Source: Curtobacterium sp. MCLR17_032
Lineage (GTDB): Bacteria; Actinomycetota; Actinomycetes; Actinomycetales; Microbacteriaceae
Assembly: GCF_003234795.2 (NCBI RefSeq)
Contig: NZ_CP126268.1
Location: 3,224,001 to 3,288,000, forward strand
Direction: 5' to 3'
Length of the DNA stretch: 64,000 bases
Position 1 is the first letter of the stretch, and each line of letters begins with the position of its first letter. Below, piece by piece: positions 43,059 through 52,707 of this stretch. The translations under genes and the position numbers were made by a program. The notes under the pieces were generated by a model. The model saw only the letters and a list, made by a program, of their open reading frames with translations, was not told the origin of the DNA and ran no database searches.

Positions 43059-45476
43059 CTACTCGGCGGTCCGCCCGCGACGGCGGGCGACCAGCAGGCC
43101 GGCGCCGAGCGCGAGGAGCAGGAGCGCCGCGGCGCTGCACGACGCGAGTTCGGCGCCGGTGAACGCCAACTGCCCGGCGCCCGCGGCGGTGATGGTGATC
43201 GGCGACCACCCGACCAGGGCGCCGTCCGCTCCGACGACCGCGATCCGGTGCGCGCCAGCTGTGGTGTCGGCGGGGATCGTGACCCGGACCGAACCGTCGG
43301 CGGCGACGACCGGGGTGCCGAGCAGGACCGGCGCCGAGTACAGGAACACGGCGACGCGTTCACCGGCGTGCTCGCGGCCCATCGTGACCGTGATCGTCTC
43401 GCCCGCTCGTGCCGAGGCCGGTGCACTGATGCCACCGCGGTTCGCCGACGTCAGGGACGACTGGTCCGGAGCGCCGGGTGTGGTCGAACCAGGCGTGGTC
43501 GGCACCGGAGCCGGCGTGGTCGGGGCCGGGACCGGGGCGGTCGGCGTCGGGGTGGACTCACCGCCGCCGGGGCCCGGTGCCGGGGTTGCGCCACCGTCGC
43601 CACCGGGTGCGGGGACGGTCTCCTCGGTGCACGGGAACGTCCCGGTGCGGAGCGAGGAGCCGTCGGTGTCGTTGTCGTCGGCGTAGTACGTCGCCCGCTC
43701 GCCGTCGGTGCAGACGTCCGAGATCGCGAAGCCCTCGTTGGCCAGGTCGCGCGCCGCGCCGGACGGTGCGTCGTACACGGTCGCCGCGGTGAACGCGCCG
43801 TCCTGGACGTCGAACAGCGCACTGCGGCCGGCGCAGGCGTCGTCGCAGACCACCCAGAGCGCGTCGAGCGTCGGGTCGAACTGGACCTCGGCGACGACGG
43901 CGAACGGGGTGGCGATCGTGGCGATCCGCTTCGACGAACCGTCGTCCATCAGGGCGTAGGCGTACACGCTCGCGGTGCCCTCGACCCCGACGAAGAAGAG
44001 CCCGTCGCCGTGCCCGGTGTACCGCGTCGGCGCGTAGGCCGCGCCGGTGCTCTCGTCGACGAAGCCCTGCGCGGTGAGCCAGGAGTCCGGCACCCAGGTG
44101 ACGCCCTCGAGTCCGGCGTTCGCACCGAGCCCCGGGAAGTCGCCGGTCAGGTCCCACTCGTCGGTGGCGTTCAGCGTGCGCTCGGAGCCGTCGGCGGTGG
44201 CGAAGCGCATGACCGCGGGACGGCTGGTCGAGGACCGGTCGTTGTCCCGCTCGGTCGACACGTAGACCGCGCCGGGGTCGTCCGCGGTGACGGTCACGCC
44301 CTCAGAGTCGGGGGTGCCGGAACCGTCGGCGTAGTGCAGCGTGGTGCCGGCCGCGTTCGACGGCGTCCAACCACCCGAGCCGTCGGAGACCATGCGGTAG
44401 AGCAGCCCGTCACCGTTCTGCACACCCCACAGCACGCCACCGCCGACGGCCGTGCGGGACGACTGCCAGTCGAGGCCGCTGAGGTCACCCGAGATGGTGT
44501 CCGCGTCGTCGAGCACCCGCTCGTCGGGGCCGCCGGGCCAGGGCTCGGCGGTGACGACACCGGCGAAGGCGTTCGCCGTGCCCTTCGTCGCCGCGGACGT
44601 CTGGGCGAAGTCCCCGGTGCCGTCCGGGTTCCGGCCGTAGGTCACGTCGGCGTGCTTCGTCCAGCTCGTCGAGTCGACGGGGACACCGGCCGGGGTCGAG
44701 AGGCGCGCGGAGTCCGCGCCGCCGAGTCCGAAGCCGAAGTCGGCCTCGTCCAGGACCGTGAACCCACCCGGGGCGATGGTGGTGCCGGCCGGGATCGCGT
44801 ACGCGTGGGTGTCGTCGTCGTCCTGGAACACGTACCCGCCGAGGTCGACCGCCGTCGTGCCGGTGTTGGTCAGCTCGACCCAGTCACCCGGGGTGCCGTC
44901 CTTCGACTCGACCTCGTTGATGCGGATCGGCGAGGAGCAGTCGTTCGCCGCACCCTTCGTCGAGCTGGTCGTGTCGACGAGTGGGCCGGTGCCGTCCGGG
45001 CAGCGGCCGTACGTCACGTCGGCGTGGGTCGTGTAGGCGTACGACAGGACCGGGGCGCCCGTGGTGTCGGAGAAGCGCACCTCGTCGGGGTTGCCGAGGC
45101 CGAAGTCGAAGCCGTCCGCGGTGGCGGACTCCTCGTCGACCACGAGGTACCCGCCGGGTGCGACGACGCTGCCGGCCGGCAGGACGTACCGGGTGTGCTC
45201 GTCGCTGTCGTCGAGCATCGACCACCCGCTGACGTCGGCGGCGACGGTCGCGGTGTTGCGGAGCTCGACCCAGTCGGTGTCGTCGCCGTTCGACTCGACC
45301 TCGTTGATGACGATGCCGTTGGCGGCCACGGGGGCGACCGGTGCGGCGGCCGCGGGGGCGCCCCGGGTGGCGGGCGGCGCCGGGGCTGCGGAGGCCGGGG
45401 TGACCGCGAGGACGCCGGCCGCGACGACCAGGCCGGTCGCGATCGAGGCGCCGATACGCAGGGCGGGAGAGCGCAT
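43059..45476 (-). CDS. Cell-wall-anchored protein with two lamin tail domains
   Basis: 805 residues. Signal peptide (RIGASIATGLVVAAGVLAV, cut after ASA). Two lamin tail domains in tandem, each with the INEVES...DWVEL...N-T core and a TYGR-PDGTG tail (residues about 55-165 and 170-280). A central beta-propeller-like region follows (LEGVTWVPDSW, GLFFVGVEGTASVYAYAL), then a Pro/Thr linker, a short Ig-like domain and the C-terminal LAFTG, helix and RRRGR sorting signal. RBS GAAGGA. Expected on the cell surface; bacterial LTD proteins often accompany extracellular hydrolases, but no catalytic domain is obvious. Confidence 0.85.
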   Translation of the reverse strand: MRSPALRIGASIATGLVVAAGVLAVTPASAAPAPPATRGAPAAAAPVAPVAANGIVINEVESNGDDTDWVELRNTATVAADVSGWSMLDDSDEHTRYVLPAGSVVAPGGYLVVDEESATADGFDFGLGNPDEVRFSDTTGAPVLSYAYTTHADVTYGRCPDGTGPLVDTTSSTKGAANDCSSPIRINEVESKDGTPGDWVELTNTGTTAVDLGGYVFQDDDDTHAYAIPAGTTIAPGGFTVLDEADFGFGLGGADSARLSTPAGVPVDSTSWTKHADVTYGRNPDGTGDFAQTSAATKGTANAFAGVVTAEPWPGGPDERVLDDADTISGDLSGLDWQSSRTAVGGGVLWGVQNGDGLLYRMVSDGSGGWTPSNAAGTTLHYADGSGTPDSEGVTVTADDPGAVYVSTERDNDRSSTSRPAVMRFATADGSERTLNATDEWDLTGDFPGLGANAGLEGVTWVPDSWLTAQGFVDESTGAAYAPTRYTGHGDGLFFVGVEGTASVYAYALMDDGSSKRIATIATPFAVVAEVQFDPTLDALWVVCDDACAGRSALFDVQDGAFTAATVYDAPSGAARDLANEGFAISDVCTDGERATYYADDNDTDGSSLRTGTFPCTEETVPAPGGDGGATPAPGPGGGESTPTPTAPVPAPTTPAPVPTTPGSTTPGAPDQSSLTSANRGGISAPASARAGETITVTMGREHAGERVAVFLYSAPVLLGTPVVAADGSVRVTIPADTTAGAHRIAVVGADGALVGWSPITITAAGAGQLAFTGAELASCSAAALLLLALGAGLLVARRRGRTAE

Positions 45477-45587
45477 GGAGGTCCTTCGGTGTCGGGGAAC
45501 CTGCACGACTGTTCAGCATCCACGGAACCACCCGGTGACGCCCGGGTGAACGGACGGGGTCGGCGGCGGGGGCCGGCACCCGCCCGT

Positions 45588-45645
45588 TTCGCGCTGGGCG
45601 ACAGTCCGCGGGCGGCGGCACGCGAGCCGTGTCGCTGCGCGCGAA
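45588..45645. repeat. Palindromic repeat family A, copy 3 (58 nt)
   Basis: Third 58-nt copy, in the gap between the LTD gene start and the ROK stop. The second TGG is TGC here; the arms TTCGCGC/GCGCGAA and GCGACA/TGTCGC are unchanged. It may double as the ROK terminator. Confidence 0.8.
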
Positions 45646-45676
45646 CGCGGCTCCGCGCGACGGCCCGGCGCAGCGC

Positions 45677-46978
45677 TCAGTGCGCGATGAGCATCGTGCT
45701 CGCCCGCGGCGACAGGGCCGCGTCGAGCACCAGGCAGGCCGCCCCGACCGCGGCCACGTCGGTCCCCCGCCGGCTCTCGACGACGGTGACCGGGTGCTTC
45801 GGCACGAGGATCGGCGAACCGGAGATCGCCGCCGTCGCAGCCGGGAGGGCCGTGGCACTGATCCGGGACCAGAACGGTCCGCCGAACACCACCCGGTCCA
45901 GGTCGAGCAGGTTCACGATGACGACGACGGCCCGCCCCATCACCGTGCCGATCTCCGCCGCGAGGGCCTGTGCCGCCGGGTCGCCCGCCGCGATGGCTGC
46001 TCCGAGGGCGTCCCACGCCCGGTCGACGGCCGCCAGGTCCACCGCGATGCCGCCGTCGTCCGGAGCTGCGGTCCCGTCCGCAGGCACACGAGCACTGGGC
46101 AGGCCGTCGCCCAGCGCGATCCCCCGCTCGAGCGCGATCCGCACCAGCCGGTCGGGCATCACCGTCGCACCGACCTCGCCGCGTGTCCCGTCCCCGTCGG
46201 CCGTCCCGGCGAGCGCCCCCTGGTCGACCATGATGTGCCCCGCGTCGCCGGCGTTCGCGCCCGAGCCGCGGACGGGTTCGTGGTCGATGACGAGCCCGAC
46301 GCCGAACCCGGTGCCGAAGTACACGAACGCGAAGTCCCGGGCCGCCGCACCCCGCTCGAGGAACACCTCGCCGACGGCCGCCGCGGTGACGTCCTTCTCG
46401 AGGAGCACCGGGTAGCCGGTCGCGTCGCCCAGGGCGTCGCGGAGCGGGACGTCCCGCCACCGTGGCAGGAACGGCGGGTCGAGCACGACGCCGGCCGCCG
46501 CGTCGATCGGCCCCGGCGACGCGATGCCCACGCCGAGCACGCTGTCCGGGGCGACGCCGGAGCGGCGGACCAACCCGTCGACCGCGGCGGCCATCGTCCG
46601 GACGACCTGGTCCGGGTCCTCGGCGTTCGGGGTGGAGGTGGTGGCCTCGGCGACGACCGCGCCCGCCAGGTCGAGCAGCACGTAGGTGACGACCGCGGGG
46701 TCGACGTGCACCCCGATCGCGAACCGGCTGCGCGCCTCCAGTCGGAGGATCGTGCGCGGCTTGCCGCGACCGGACACGACCGTGCCGGACTCGACGATCA
46801 TGCCGGCGTCGATGAGGAACCGGGTGACGTTCGACACGGTCTGTGGGCTGAGGCCGGTCCGGCCGGCGAGCTCGACGCGGCTGAGCCCGTCGCGGGACCG
46901 GCGGACGGCGTCGAGCACGACCGTGCGGTTGAACCCACCCAGCGACGGCAGGTTCGCCCCGCGCCGATGCTCCGCCAT
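45677..46978 (-). CDS. ROK-family transcriptional regulator
   Basis: 433 residues. N-terminal winged helix (RTVVLDAVRRSRDGLSRVEL, AGRTGLSPQTVSNVTRFLID). The ROK sugar-binding fold follows: GVGIASPGPID, EKDVTAAAVGEVFLERG, FVYFGTGFGVGLVIDHE, NAGDAGHIMVDQ. The CxCGxxGC zinc motif normally found after the GHI segment is missing. It most likely represses the mannoside importer-GH38 operon 3 kb away, through the palindrome at 42370 (inference). ATG at 46978 is 6 nt after TATGGT (leaderless). Confidence 0.9.
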   Translation of the reverse strand: MAEHRRGANLPSLGGFNRTVVLDAVRRSRDGLSRVELAGRTGLSPQTVSNVTRFLIDAGMIVESGTVVSGRGKPRTILRLEARSRFAIGVHVDPAVVTYVLLDLAGAVVAEATTSTPNAEDPDQVVRTMAAAVDGLVRRSGVAPDSVLGVGIASPGPIDAAAGVVLDPPFLPRWRDVPLRDALGDATGYPVLLEKDVTAAAVGEVFLERGAAARDFAFVYFGTGFGVGLVIDHEPVRGSGANAGDAGHIMVDQGALAGTADGDGTRGEVGATVMPDRLVRIALERGIALGDGLPSARVPADGTAAPDDGGIAVDLAAVDRAWDALGAAIAAGDPAAQALAAEIGTVMGRAVVVIVNLLDLDRVVFGGPFWSRISATALPAATAAISGSPILVPKHPVTVVESRRGTDVAAVGAACLVLDAALSPRASTMLIAH

Positions 46979-47085
46979 CTGGCGACCATACCGCCGGTGA
47001 CATGCGCCGTGCGACGGTCACGGTGTGTGCACCGACTCAGCCCGCCGCTGGCTTCTCCCCGGCCTGCACCGTTAGCCTGACCGAC

Positions 47086-47538
47086 ATGACGGACCTCCGC
47101 CTCGAAGAACTCTCCGCAGCGACCGCCGCCGCGGCCAACTCGCTGACGCTGAAGCCGGGGCAGGAGCAGTTCGTCCAGCCCACCTCGTACGCGCAGGCCG
47201 AGTCGGACGTCAAGCCGAGCGCCTCCTGGCCCCGCGTCGTCCTCGACGGGGACGAGGTCGTGGGCCTCATCATCGGCAGCTTCGACGCCGAGAACGCGCA
47301 GGAAGAACTCCGCAGCTGCATCTGGCGCGTCAACGTGGCCGCGAACGCGCAGGGTCGCGGCGTCGGTCGCTTCGCCGTGCACGGCCTGGCGGAAGAAGCC
47401 CGGAAGCGCGGCTTCGAACGCCTCACCGTGGTCTACGAACCGGGCACCGGCAGCCCCGAGGCCTTCTTCGAGGCCATCGGCTTCACGGTCGTCGGCGAGA
47501 CGCAGTACGGCGACCACTTCGCAGCCCTGACGCTGTAG
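47086..47538 (+). CDS. GNAT-family N-acetyltransferase
   Basis: 150 residues. Acetyl-CoA-binding motif A RVNVAANAQGRGVGRFAVHGL (Q-x-x-G-x-G as QGRGVG) near residue 90 and motif B FFEAIGFTVVGE near the end. Substrate unknown. TAGCCT at 47073-47078 lies 7 nt before the ATG: leaderless. The stop overlaps the next GTG by 1 nt. Confidence 0.9.
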   Translation: MTDLRLEELSAATAAAANSLTLKPGQEQFVQPTSYAQAESDVKPSASWPRVVLDGDEVVGLIIGSFDAENAQEELRSCIWRVNVAANAQGRGVGRFAVHGLAEEARKRGFERLTVVYEPGTGSPEAFFEAIGFTVVGETQYGDHFAALTL

Positions 47539-47861
47539 TGCCGGAACCGGTCGACTTCGGGGCCGAGGTCGCCGCCGTCGTCCGGGCGATCCCGCCGGCG
47601 CACGTCATGACGTACGGCGACGTGGCCGCGGTGCTCGGGTCGCGTGCGTCCCGCGCGGTCGGCAAGGTGATGGCGCACGAGGGCTCCGACCTGCCGTGGT
47701 GGCGGGTCGTCCGTGCCGGCGGGCTGCCACCCGTGCACCACGAGGCGCGCGCCCTCGAGCAGTACCGCGTCGAGGGCACGCCGCTGCGGTGGTCGCGGGA
47801 CGGTGCGTCCTGGAGGCTCGACATGCCCCGGGCGCGCTGGTCGCCGACCGTGGACGGCTAG
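47538..47861 (+). CDS. Alkyltransferase-like (ATL) MGMT-family protein
   Basis: 107 residues, only the DNA-binding/active-site domain of O6-alkylguanine transferases. VMTYGDVAAVLGSRASRAVGKVMA is the helix-turn-helix. The acceptor-Cys position of PCHRV is Trp (LPWWRVVRAGG), so it cannot accept alkyl groups and should instead bind O6-alkylguanine and recruit nucleotide excision repair, as known for ATL proteins. GTG overlaps the GNAT stop (TAGTG). Convergent with the DUF805 gene, 4-nt overlap. Confidence 0.9.
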   Translation: MPEPVDFGAEVAAVVRAIPPAHVMTYGDVAAVLGSRASRAVGKVMAHEGSDLPWWRVVRAGGLPPVHHEARALEQYRVEGTPLRWSRDGASWRLDMPRARWSPTVDG

Positions 47862-48334
47862 CGCTTCCGCGTCGTCGCCGCCGCGGCGCCGGGCTGCAGG
47901 TCGAACCGTGTGCCCTTCGGGTTCGACGGCAGCACGAACATGACGAACAGCACGAGCGACCCGATGCCCGGCAGCACGTGCAGGAACTGCCAGAAGCCGG
48001 ACCGGTTCGCGTCGTGCAGTCGGCGCGCACCGAGGGCGAGCCCGCCGATCAGGGTGACGACGGCCCAGAGCACGAACAGGTACGAGCCGACCGGGTTCTC
48101 GAGCAGCGGGGCGTCCGGGGTGAACGCCTGCGGCACGAGCTGCAGCACCAGGCCGATCGCGAACGACGTCAGCCACCACCACCAGAACTCGGAGCGCGAC
48201 GCCCGGCCGGTGAACACGGTGTACTTCCGCCAGAACCGTCGGACGGCCTCCGTGAAGGGTGCCCCGACGAAGGGGTCGCGCAGGGCGACACCGCCCGGCT
48301 GCACGTCGTCGGGCTGTCCGTCGTTGTGGTTCAT
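47858..48334 (-). CDS. DUF805 family membrane protein
   Basis: 158 residues. An N-terminal soluble segment precedes FWRKYTVFTGRASRSEFWWWWL, the DUF805 hallmark. Three or four helices follow (FAIGLVLQLVPQAF, YLFVLWAVVTLIGGLALGA, FLHVLPGIGSLVLFVMFV), with the conserved RRLHDANRSGFW loop. Function unknown. Overlaps the ATL gene end by 4 nt. Confidence 0.9.
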   Translation of the reverse strand: MNHNDGQPDDVQPGGVALRDPFVGAPFTEAVRRFWRKYTVFTGRASRSEFWWWWLTSFAIGLVLQLVPQAFTPDAPLLENPVGSYLFVLWAVVTLIGGLALGARRLHDANRSGFWQFLHVLPGIGSLVLFVMFVLPSNPKGTRFDLQPGAAAATTRKR

Positions 48335-48358
48335 CCCCCAAGCATCGCACCCCGGAAC

Positions 48359-48394
48359 GCACATCGCGCCCCGTCGGGACGGGGCGCGATGTGC
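48359..48394. terminator. Terminator of the ABC exporter operon
   Basis: 17-bp perfect stem GCACATCGCGCCCCGTC with a 2-nt nominal loop, 21 bp beyond the exporter stop on the minus strand. Confidence 0.75.
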
Positions 48395-48414
48395 GGACGG
48401 GACGAGCAGGACGG

Positions 48415-50418
48415 CTAGACCAGCGAGTCCCGCCAGGCGGCGTGCAGCTGGGCGAACCGCCCGGTGCCGGCGATGAGGTCGGCGGGGGTGCCGTCCTCCA
48501 CGATCCGGCCGTACTCCATCACGAGCACCCGGTGGGCGATCGCGACGGTGGACAGCCGGTGCGCGATGATCACGGCGGTGCGGTCGGCGAGCAGGGTCTC
48601 GAGACCCTCCTGCACCAGGCGCTCCGACGGGATGTCGAGCGACGCCGTGGCCTCGTCGAGGATGAGCACCTTCGGGTCGGCGAGGAACGCCCGGGCGAAC
48701 GACAGCAGCTGGCGCTGCCCGGCCGACACGCGGCCACCCCGCTTGTTCACGTCGGTGTCGTACCCGTCCGGCAGCGCCATGATGAACTCGTGCGCGCCGA
48801 CGGCCTTCGCCGCCGACTCGATGTCCGCGCGCGAGGCACCCGGCCGGCCGAGCTCGATGTTGTCCGCGACCGAGCCGGAGAACAGGTACGCCTCCTGCGT
48901 CACCATGACGATGGCGCGGCGCATGTCCTTCGGGTCGAGGTCCCGCAGGTCGACGCCGTCCAGCGTCACGGTGCCGGCGGTCGGGTCGTAGAACCGGGCC
49001 ATCAGCTTCGCGAGCGTCGACTTGCCGGCGCCGGTGGACCCGACGAGCGCGATCGTCTGACCGGACGGGATGTGCAGGTCGAACTCCGGCAGCACCACCC
49101 GGTCGGCCGTGTACGCGAACTCCACGTGGTCGAAGTCGATCCGACCGCGGGCGTCCGGCAGCTTCGTCGGCTTCGCGGGGTCCGGCACGCTCGGCCGCTC
49201 CTCGAGGACGCCGGAGATCTTCTCCATCGCCGCCGAGGCCGACTGGTAGCTGTTGTAGAACATCGCGAGTTCCTGCGCCGGGTCGAAGAACCGCTTGGCG
49301 TACAGCGCGACCGCGAGCAGCGCGCCGATCTCCAGCGAGCCGCCGACGACCCGGAAGCCGCCGACGATGACGACGGCCGCCAGGGTGGCGTTGCCGATGA
49401 GCACCAGGCCCGGGTCGAAGATCCCGAACAGGTTGAACACCCGGGCGTTGGCCTGGCGGTTCAGCTCGACCTGCTCGCCGTACTCGGTCTCGTTGCGGGA
49501 CTCCTTGCGGAAGGCCTGCACCGCCCGGATGCCGGTCATCGTCTCGACGAAGTGCACGATCACGCGGGCACTCGTGGTGCGGGTGGAGCGGAACAGCTGC
49601 TGCGAGCGCTGCTGGAACCACCGGGTCAGGAACCACAGCGGCACCAGGGCGATCGCGAGCACCAGGCCCGAGGTCGGGTCGAGGAACACCAGTGCCACCG
49701 CGGTGAACACCATGTACAGCACGCCCTGGATGAGCTGGTTCAGGCCGGAGTCGAGCAGCTCGCGGATGGAGTCCAGATCACTGGTCTGGCGCGAGATGAT
49801 CCGCCCGGACGTGTACGTCTCGTGGAACTCCAGCGACAGCCGCTGCGTGTGCAAGAACACCCGCTTGCGCAGGTCGAACAGGATCGCCTGGCTGATCCGC
49901 GCCGCCAGCACGGTGTACCAGGCGGTGAGGACCGCGCCGACGATCGCGATCGTGATGTACAGCCCGACGACGAGGAACGCCGGCATCCAGTCGTCGCGGT
50001 CGAGCACGGCGGGCAGGGCGTTGTCGATGCCCCACGCGATGAGCGTCGGGCCGGCGACCTGTCCACCGGTGGAGAGCACCACGACGACGGCGATGCCCCA
50101 CAGCCGTGCCTTGAGCGGGGCCGCGAGCGAGCTGAGCAGCGACAGCGACCGGCCGCGGAGGCGACGACTCTCGGCCTTCGTGAAGTCCTCGCGCTCCTCG
50201 CCGCGGGTGCCGTGCACGGTGATGGACGCGGTGACCGGGGCTGCTGCCTCGGCCGCCTGCGTGCCGGTGCCGACCTGCGCGATCGGCACCGAACCTCCCC
50301 CCACGGCCTCGGCCGCCACGTCGCTCCGCAAGCTCCGCGACGCGTCGGTACCGGGCCGCGTGGGCCCAGGCTCCTGGTCGACGGTCACGGGCCGGTCGTG
50401 GTCGGTCTCGTTGCTCAT
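48415..50418 (-). CDS. ABC exporter half-transporter with canonical Walker B (subunit 2)
   Basis: 667 residues. A hydrophilic N-terminal extension of about 85 residues, then a six-helix type IV exporter membrane domain ([19 protein letters not shown] onward) and an ATPase domain: Walker [10 protein letters not shown], Walker [13 protein letters not shown] with catalytic Glu, switch IIAHRLST. The signature is VSAGQ rather than LSGGQ. With its partner it forms a heterodimer having one consensus and one degenerate ATP site. Substrate unknown; likely drug or lipid export. ATG overlaps the partner stop by 4 nt. Confidence 0.93.
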   Translation of the reverse strand: MSNETDHDRPVTVDQEPGPTRPGTDASRSLRSDVAAEAVGGGSVPIAQVGTGTQAAEAAAPVTASITVHGTRGEEREDFTKAESRRLRGRSLSLLSSLAAPLKARLWGIAVVVVLSTGGQVAGPTLIAWGIDNALPAVLDRDDWMPAFLVVGLYITIAIVGAVLTAWYTVLAARISQAILFDLRKRVFLHTQRLSLEFHETYTSGRIISRQTSDLDSIRELLDSGLNQLIQGVLYMVFTAVALVFLDPTSGLVLAIALVPLWFLTRWFQQRSQQLFRSTRTTSARVIVHFVETMTGIRAVQAFRKESRNETEYGEQVELNRQANARVFNLFGIFDPGLVLIGNATLAAVVIVGGFRVVGGSLEIGALLAVALYAKRFFDPAQELAMFYNSYQSASAAMEKISGVLEERPSVPDPAKPTKLPDARGRIDFDHVEFAYTADRVVLPEFDLHIPSGQTIALVGSTGAGKSTLAKLMARFYDPTAGTVTLDGVDLRDLDPKDMRRAIVMVTQEAYLFSGSVADNIELGRPGASRADIESAAKAVGAHEFIMALPDGYDTDVNKRGGRVSAGQRQLLSFARAFLADPKVLILDEATASLDIPSERLVQEGLETLLADRTAVIIAHRLSTVAIAHRVLVMEYGRIVEDGTPADLIAGTGRFAQLHAAWRDSLV

Positions 50419-52241
50419 GCCATCGCCTCCTCTCGGTCCTCGGCGTCGTCGTCGTCGAGCGACGAGATGACGAAGCGGTAGTGCTCGTTGGTGGCCATCA
50501 GCTCCGAGTGGGTGCCGACGGCGGTGACACGGCCGTTCTCCATGAGTGCCACGCGGTCGGCGAGGGTCACGGTGGACGGACGGTGGGCGACGATGAGCGA
50601 GGTCGTCTCGGCGAGGACCCGGCGGAGGCCGGCCTCGACGCGCGCCTCGGTGTCGACGTCGAGCGCGGACAGCGGGTCGTCGAGCACGAGCACGCTCGGC
50701 CGCGCGGCGATCGCCCGGGCCAGTGCCAGACGCTGCCGCTGGCCGCCGGAGAGGGACAGTCCCTCTTCACCGACGCGGGTGTCGACGCCGTCCGGCAGGT
50801 CGTCGACGAAGGACGCCTGGGCGATGTCGAGCGCCTCACGCATCACCCGGTCGGCCTCGGCACCGGACAGGTCCGGCCGGCCGAGCAGGACGTTGTCGCG
50901 GACGCTGGACGAGAACAGCGTGGCGTCCTCGAACGCGACGCCGACGTGCCGACGGAGTTCGGCGCGGGTGAGGTCGCGGACGTCGACGCCGTCGATCGTC
51001 ACCGATCCCCCGGTCACGTCGTACAGCCGCGGGACGAGCGAGAGCAGCGTCGTCTTGCCGGAACCGGTGAGCCCGACCAGCGCCATCGTCTCGCCCGGTC
51101 GGAGCTGCAGCTCGACGCCGTTCACCAGGTCGGGGAACTGCGGCGGGGAGTCCTGGTAGCGGAAGTGCGTCGCGTTGAACGACAGCGCACCACGCGGTTC
51201 GGTGATCGTCTTCGGCGATGCCGGGTCGGTGATCGTGTTCTCGGAGTCCATGACCTCGAAGAACCGGTCGACGGCGGTGCGGGTGTCGAAGGTCATCGAC
51301 AGGAAGAACCCGATCGACTCGATCGGGAAGCGCAGGACCGTCGCCGTCGCGAAGAACGCGAACAGCTGGCCGACGCTCAGCTCCCCCTGGCTGGCGAGCC
51401 AGATGCCGGCGAGCAGACAGAGTGCGAACGCCACGTCCGGCACGAGCAGCAGCCAGAACCAGATCGCCGCGATCGCCTTCGCCTTCTCGATCTCGGTGCC
51501 GCGCAGCTGCTCGGCCTGCTCGGCGAACTCGTCGAGCTTGTACCGACCACGGCCGAACGCCTTGAGCACGCGGATGCCGTGCACCGACTGCTCGACGCTG
51601 GTGGCGAGGTCGCCGACCTGGTCCTGGCTGCGGCGCGCGACGATGGAGTACTTCCGCTCGAACAGGACGCTGTTCACCCAGACCGGGATCGAGGCGACCA
51701 GGAAGATCAGCCCGAGCTGCCAGCCGAAGGTGAACAGCACGCCGAAGCCGATGACGATCGTGACGACGTTGACGACCAGCAGCACGATGCCGAAGGCCAA
51801 CCAGCGGCGGATCAGCGACAGGTCGGACACCGAGCGGGACAGCAGCTGCCCGGACTCCCAGCGGTCGTGGAACGCGACGGGCAGGTCCTGCAGCTTGGCG
51901 TACAGCGCGTTGCGCATGCTCGCCTCGATGCGGGTCGACGGTCGCATGACCATCTTCCGGCGGGAGGCGATGAAGAACGCCTCGAGGATGCCGAGCGCCA
52001 GCACGCCGAGGCCGGCGGGCCAGATGCGGCTGCCGTCACCGGACGCGAGCGGTCCGTCGACGAGTGCCTGCAGCACGTAGGGGATGACGAGCGCGACGAC
52101 GGAGGCGCCGAGCGCTGCCAGCATCCCGCCGAACAGCCGCCATCGGTACGGCTTGACGTAGGGCCAGATGCGCGCGATGGCGCGGGCGGTGGATGGGCGC
52201 GCCGGTGTCGGCGCCGGTTCCCGGTGGGGTACCTGGGACAT
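50415..52241 (-). CDS. ABC exporter half-transporter with degenerate Walker B (subunit 1)
   Basis: 608 residues. Membrane domain from residue about 30 ([19 protein letters not shown]). ATPase: Walker [10 protein letters not shown], intact signature LSGGQRQRL, Walker [13 protein letters not shown] where the catalytic Glu is replaced by Asp, switch IVAHRPSTV. The mismatched motifs complement those of the downstream gene. GAGGAC is about 7 nt before the ATG at 52241. Head of a two-gene operon. Confidence 0.93.
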   Translation of the reverse strand: MSQVPHREPAPTPARPSTARAIARIWPYVKPYRWRLFGGMLAALGASVVALVIPYVLQALVDGPLASGDGSRIWPAGLGVLALGILEAFFIASRRKMVMRPSTRIEASMRNALYAKLQDLPVAFHDRWESGQLLSRSVSDLSLIRRWLAFGIVLLVVNVVTIVIGFGVLFTFGWQLGLIFLVASIPVWVNSVLFERKYSIVARRSQDQVGDLATSVEQSVHGIRVLKAFGRGRYKLDEFAEQAEQLRGTEIEKAKAIAAIWFWLLLVPDVAFALCLLAGIWLASQGELSVGQLFAFFATATVLRFPIESIGFFLSMTFDTRTAVDRFFEVMDSENTITDPASPKTITEPRGALSFNATHFRYQDSPPQFPDLVNGVELQLRPGETMALVGLTGSGKTTLLSLVPRLYDVTGGSVTIDGVDVRDLTRAELRRHVGVAFEDATLFSSSVRDNVLLGRPDLSGAEADRVMREALDIAQASFVDDLPDGVDTRVGEEGLSLSGGQRQRLALARAIAARPSVLVLDDPLSALDVDTEARVEAGLRRVLAETTSLIVAHRPSTVTLADRVALMENGRVTAVGTHSELMATNEHYRFVISSLDDDDAEDREEAMA

Positions 52242-52441
52242 GCGTGTGCGTCCTCGTGCTTCGTACGGGCGCCGGTGCGGTCAGGTTGCGGCTGACCGGA
52301 CGGGAGGCCCGGGGTGCGTTGCGTGGTCTGGTCGGCCCGGTGCCCGCTCGGGGTCCGCCGCGGGGGACGCGGAGACCCTCGGGTTGCGTCGACGCCGCTG
52401 GTACGGCGTCGCCCGTGGGGCGGGTGGGGCCGGTCGTGCGC

Positions 52442-52540
52442 CTAGGCGGACGGCGGTGTCGGTACGCCGGGAGCGGCCGTGCCGGTGGACGTCGATCGTG
52501 TCCGGGCAGCCGTTGCGGTGGTGCCGGTCGTCGTGTCCAT
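52442..52540 (-). CDS. Possible 32-residue Thr/Ala-rich small protein
   Basis: ATG at 52540 preceded by GGAG at 5-nt spacing, ending at TAG (52444-52442). The peptide is rich in Thr, Ala and Pro (MDTTTGTTATAARTRS start) with no Cys or hydrophobic segment. It lies about 200 bp upstream of the ABC exporter operon on the same strand, so it could be a leader peptide. The rest of 52242-52707 shows nothing I can identify apart from one copy of the GGACGGGAGGC 11-mer at 52298. Confidence 0.25.
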   Translation of the reverse strand: MDTTTGTTATAARTRSTSTGTAAPGVPTPPSA

Positions 52541-52707
52541 CGTCACTCCAGTCTCGTCGTCGTCACCGTCGTGCCCGCGGTGCTGCCGACCTGAGAAGTC
52601 GTCAGCGATGAGGTCGCGGAGCCTTGCAGACTATCGGCACGGACTCCCAGGGCGCAACCAGGAACACGTGCAGGTTCGGTGCCGGTCGCCGCCGGGTCGG
52701 ACGGGAC

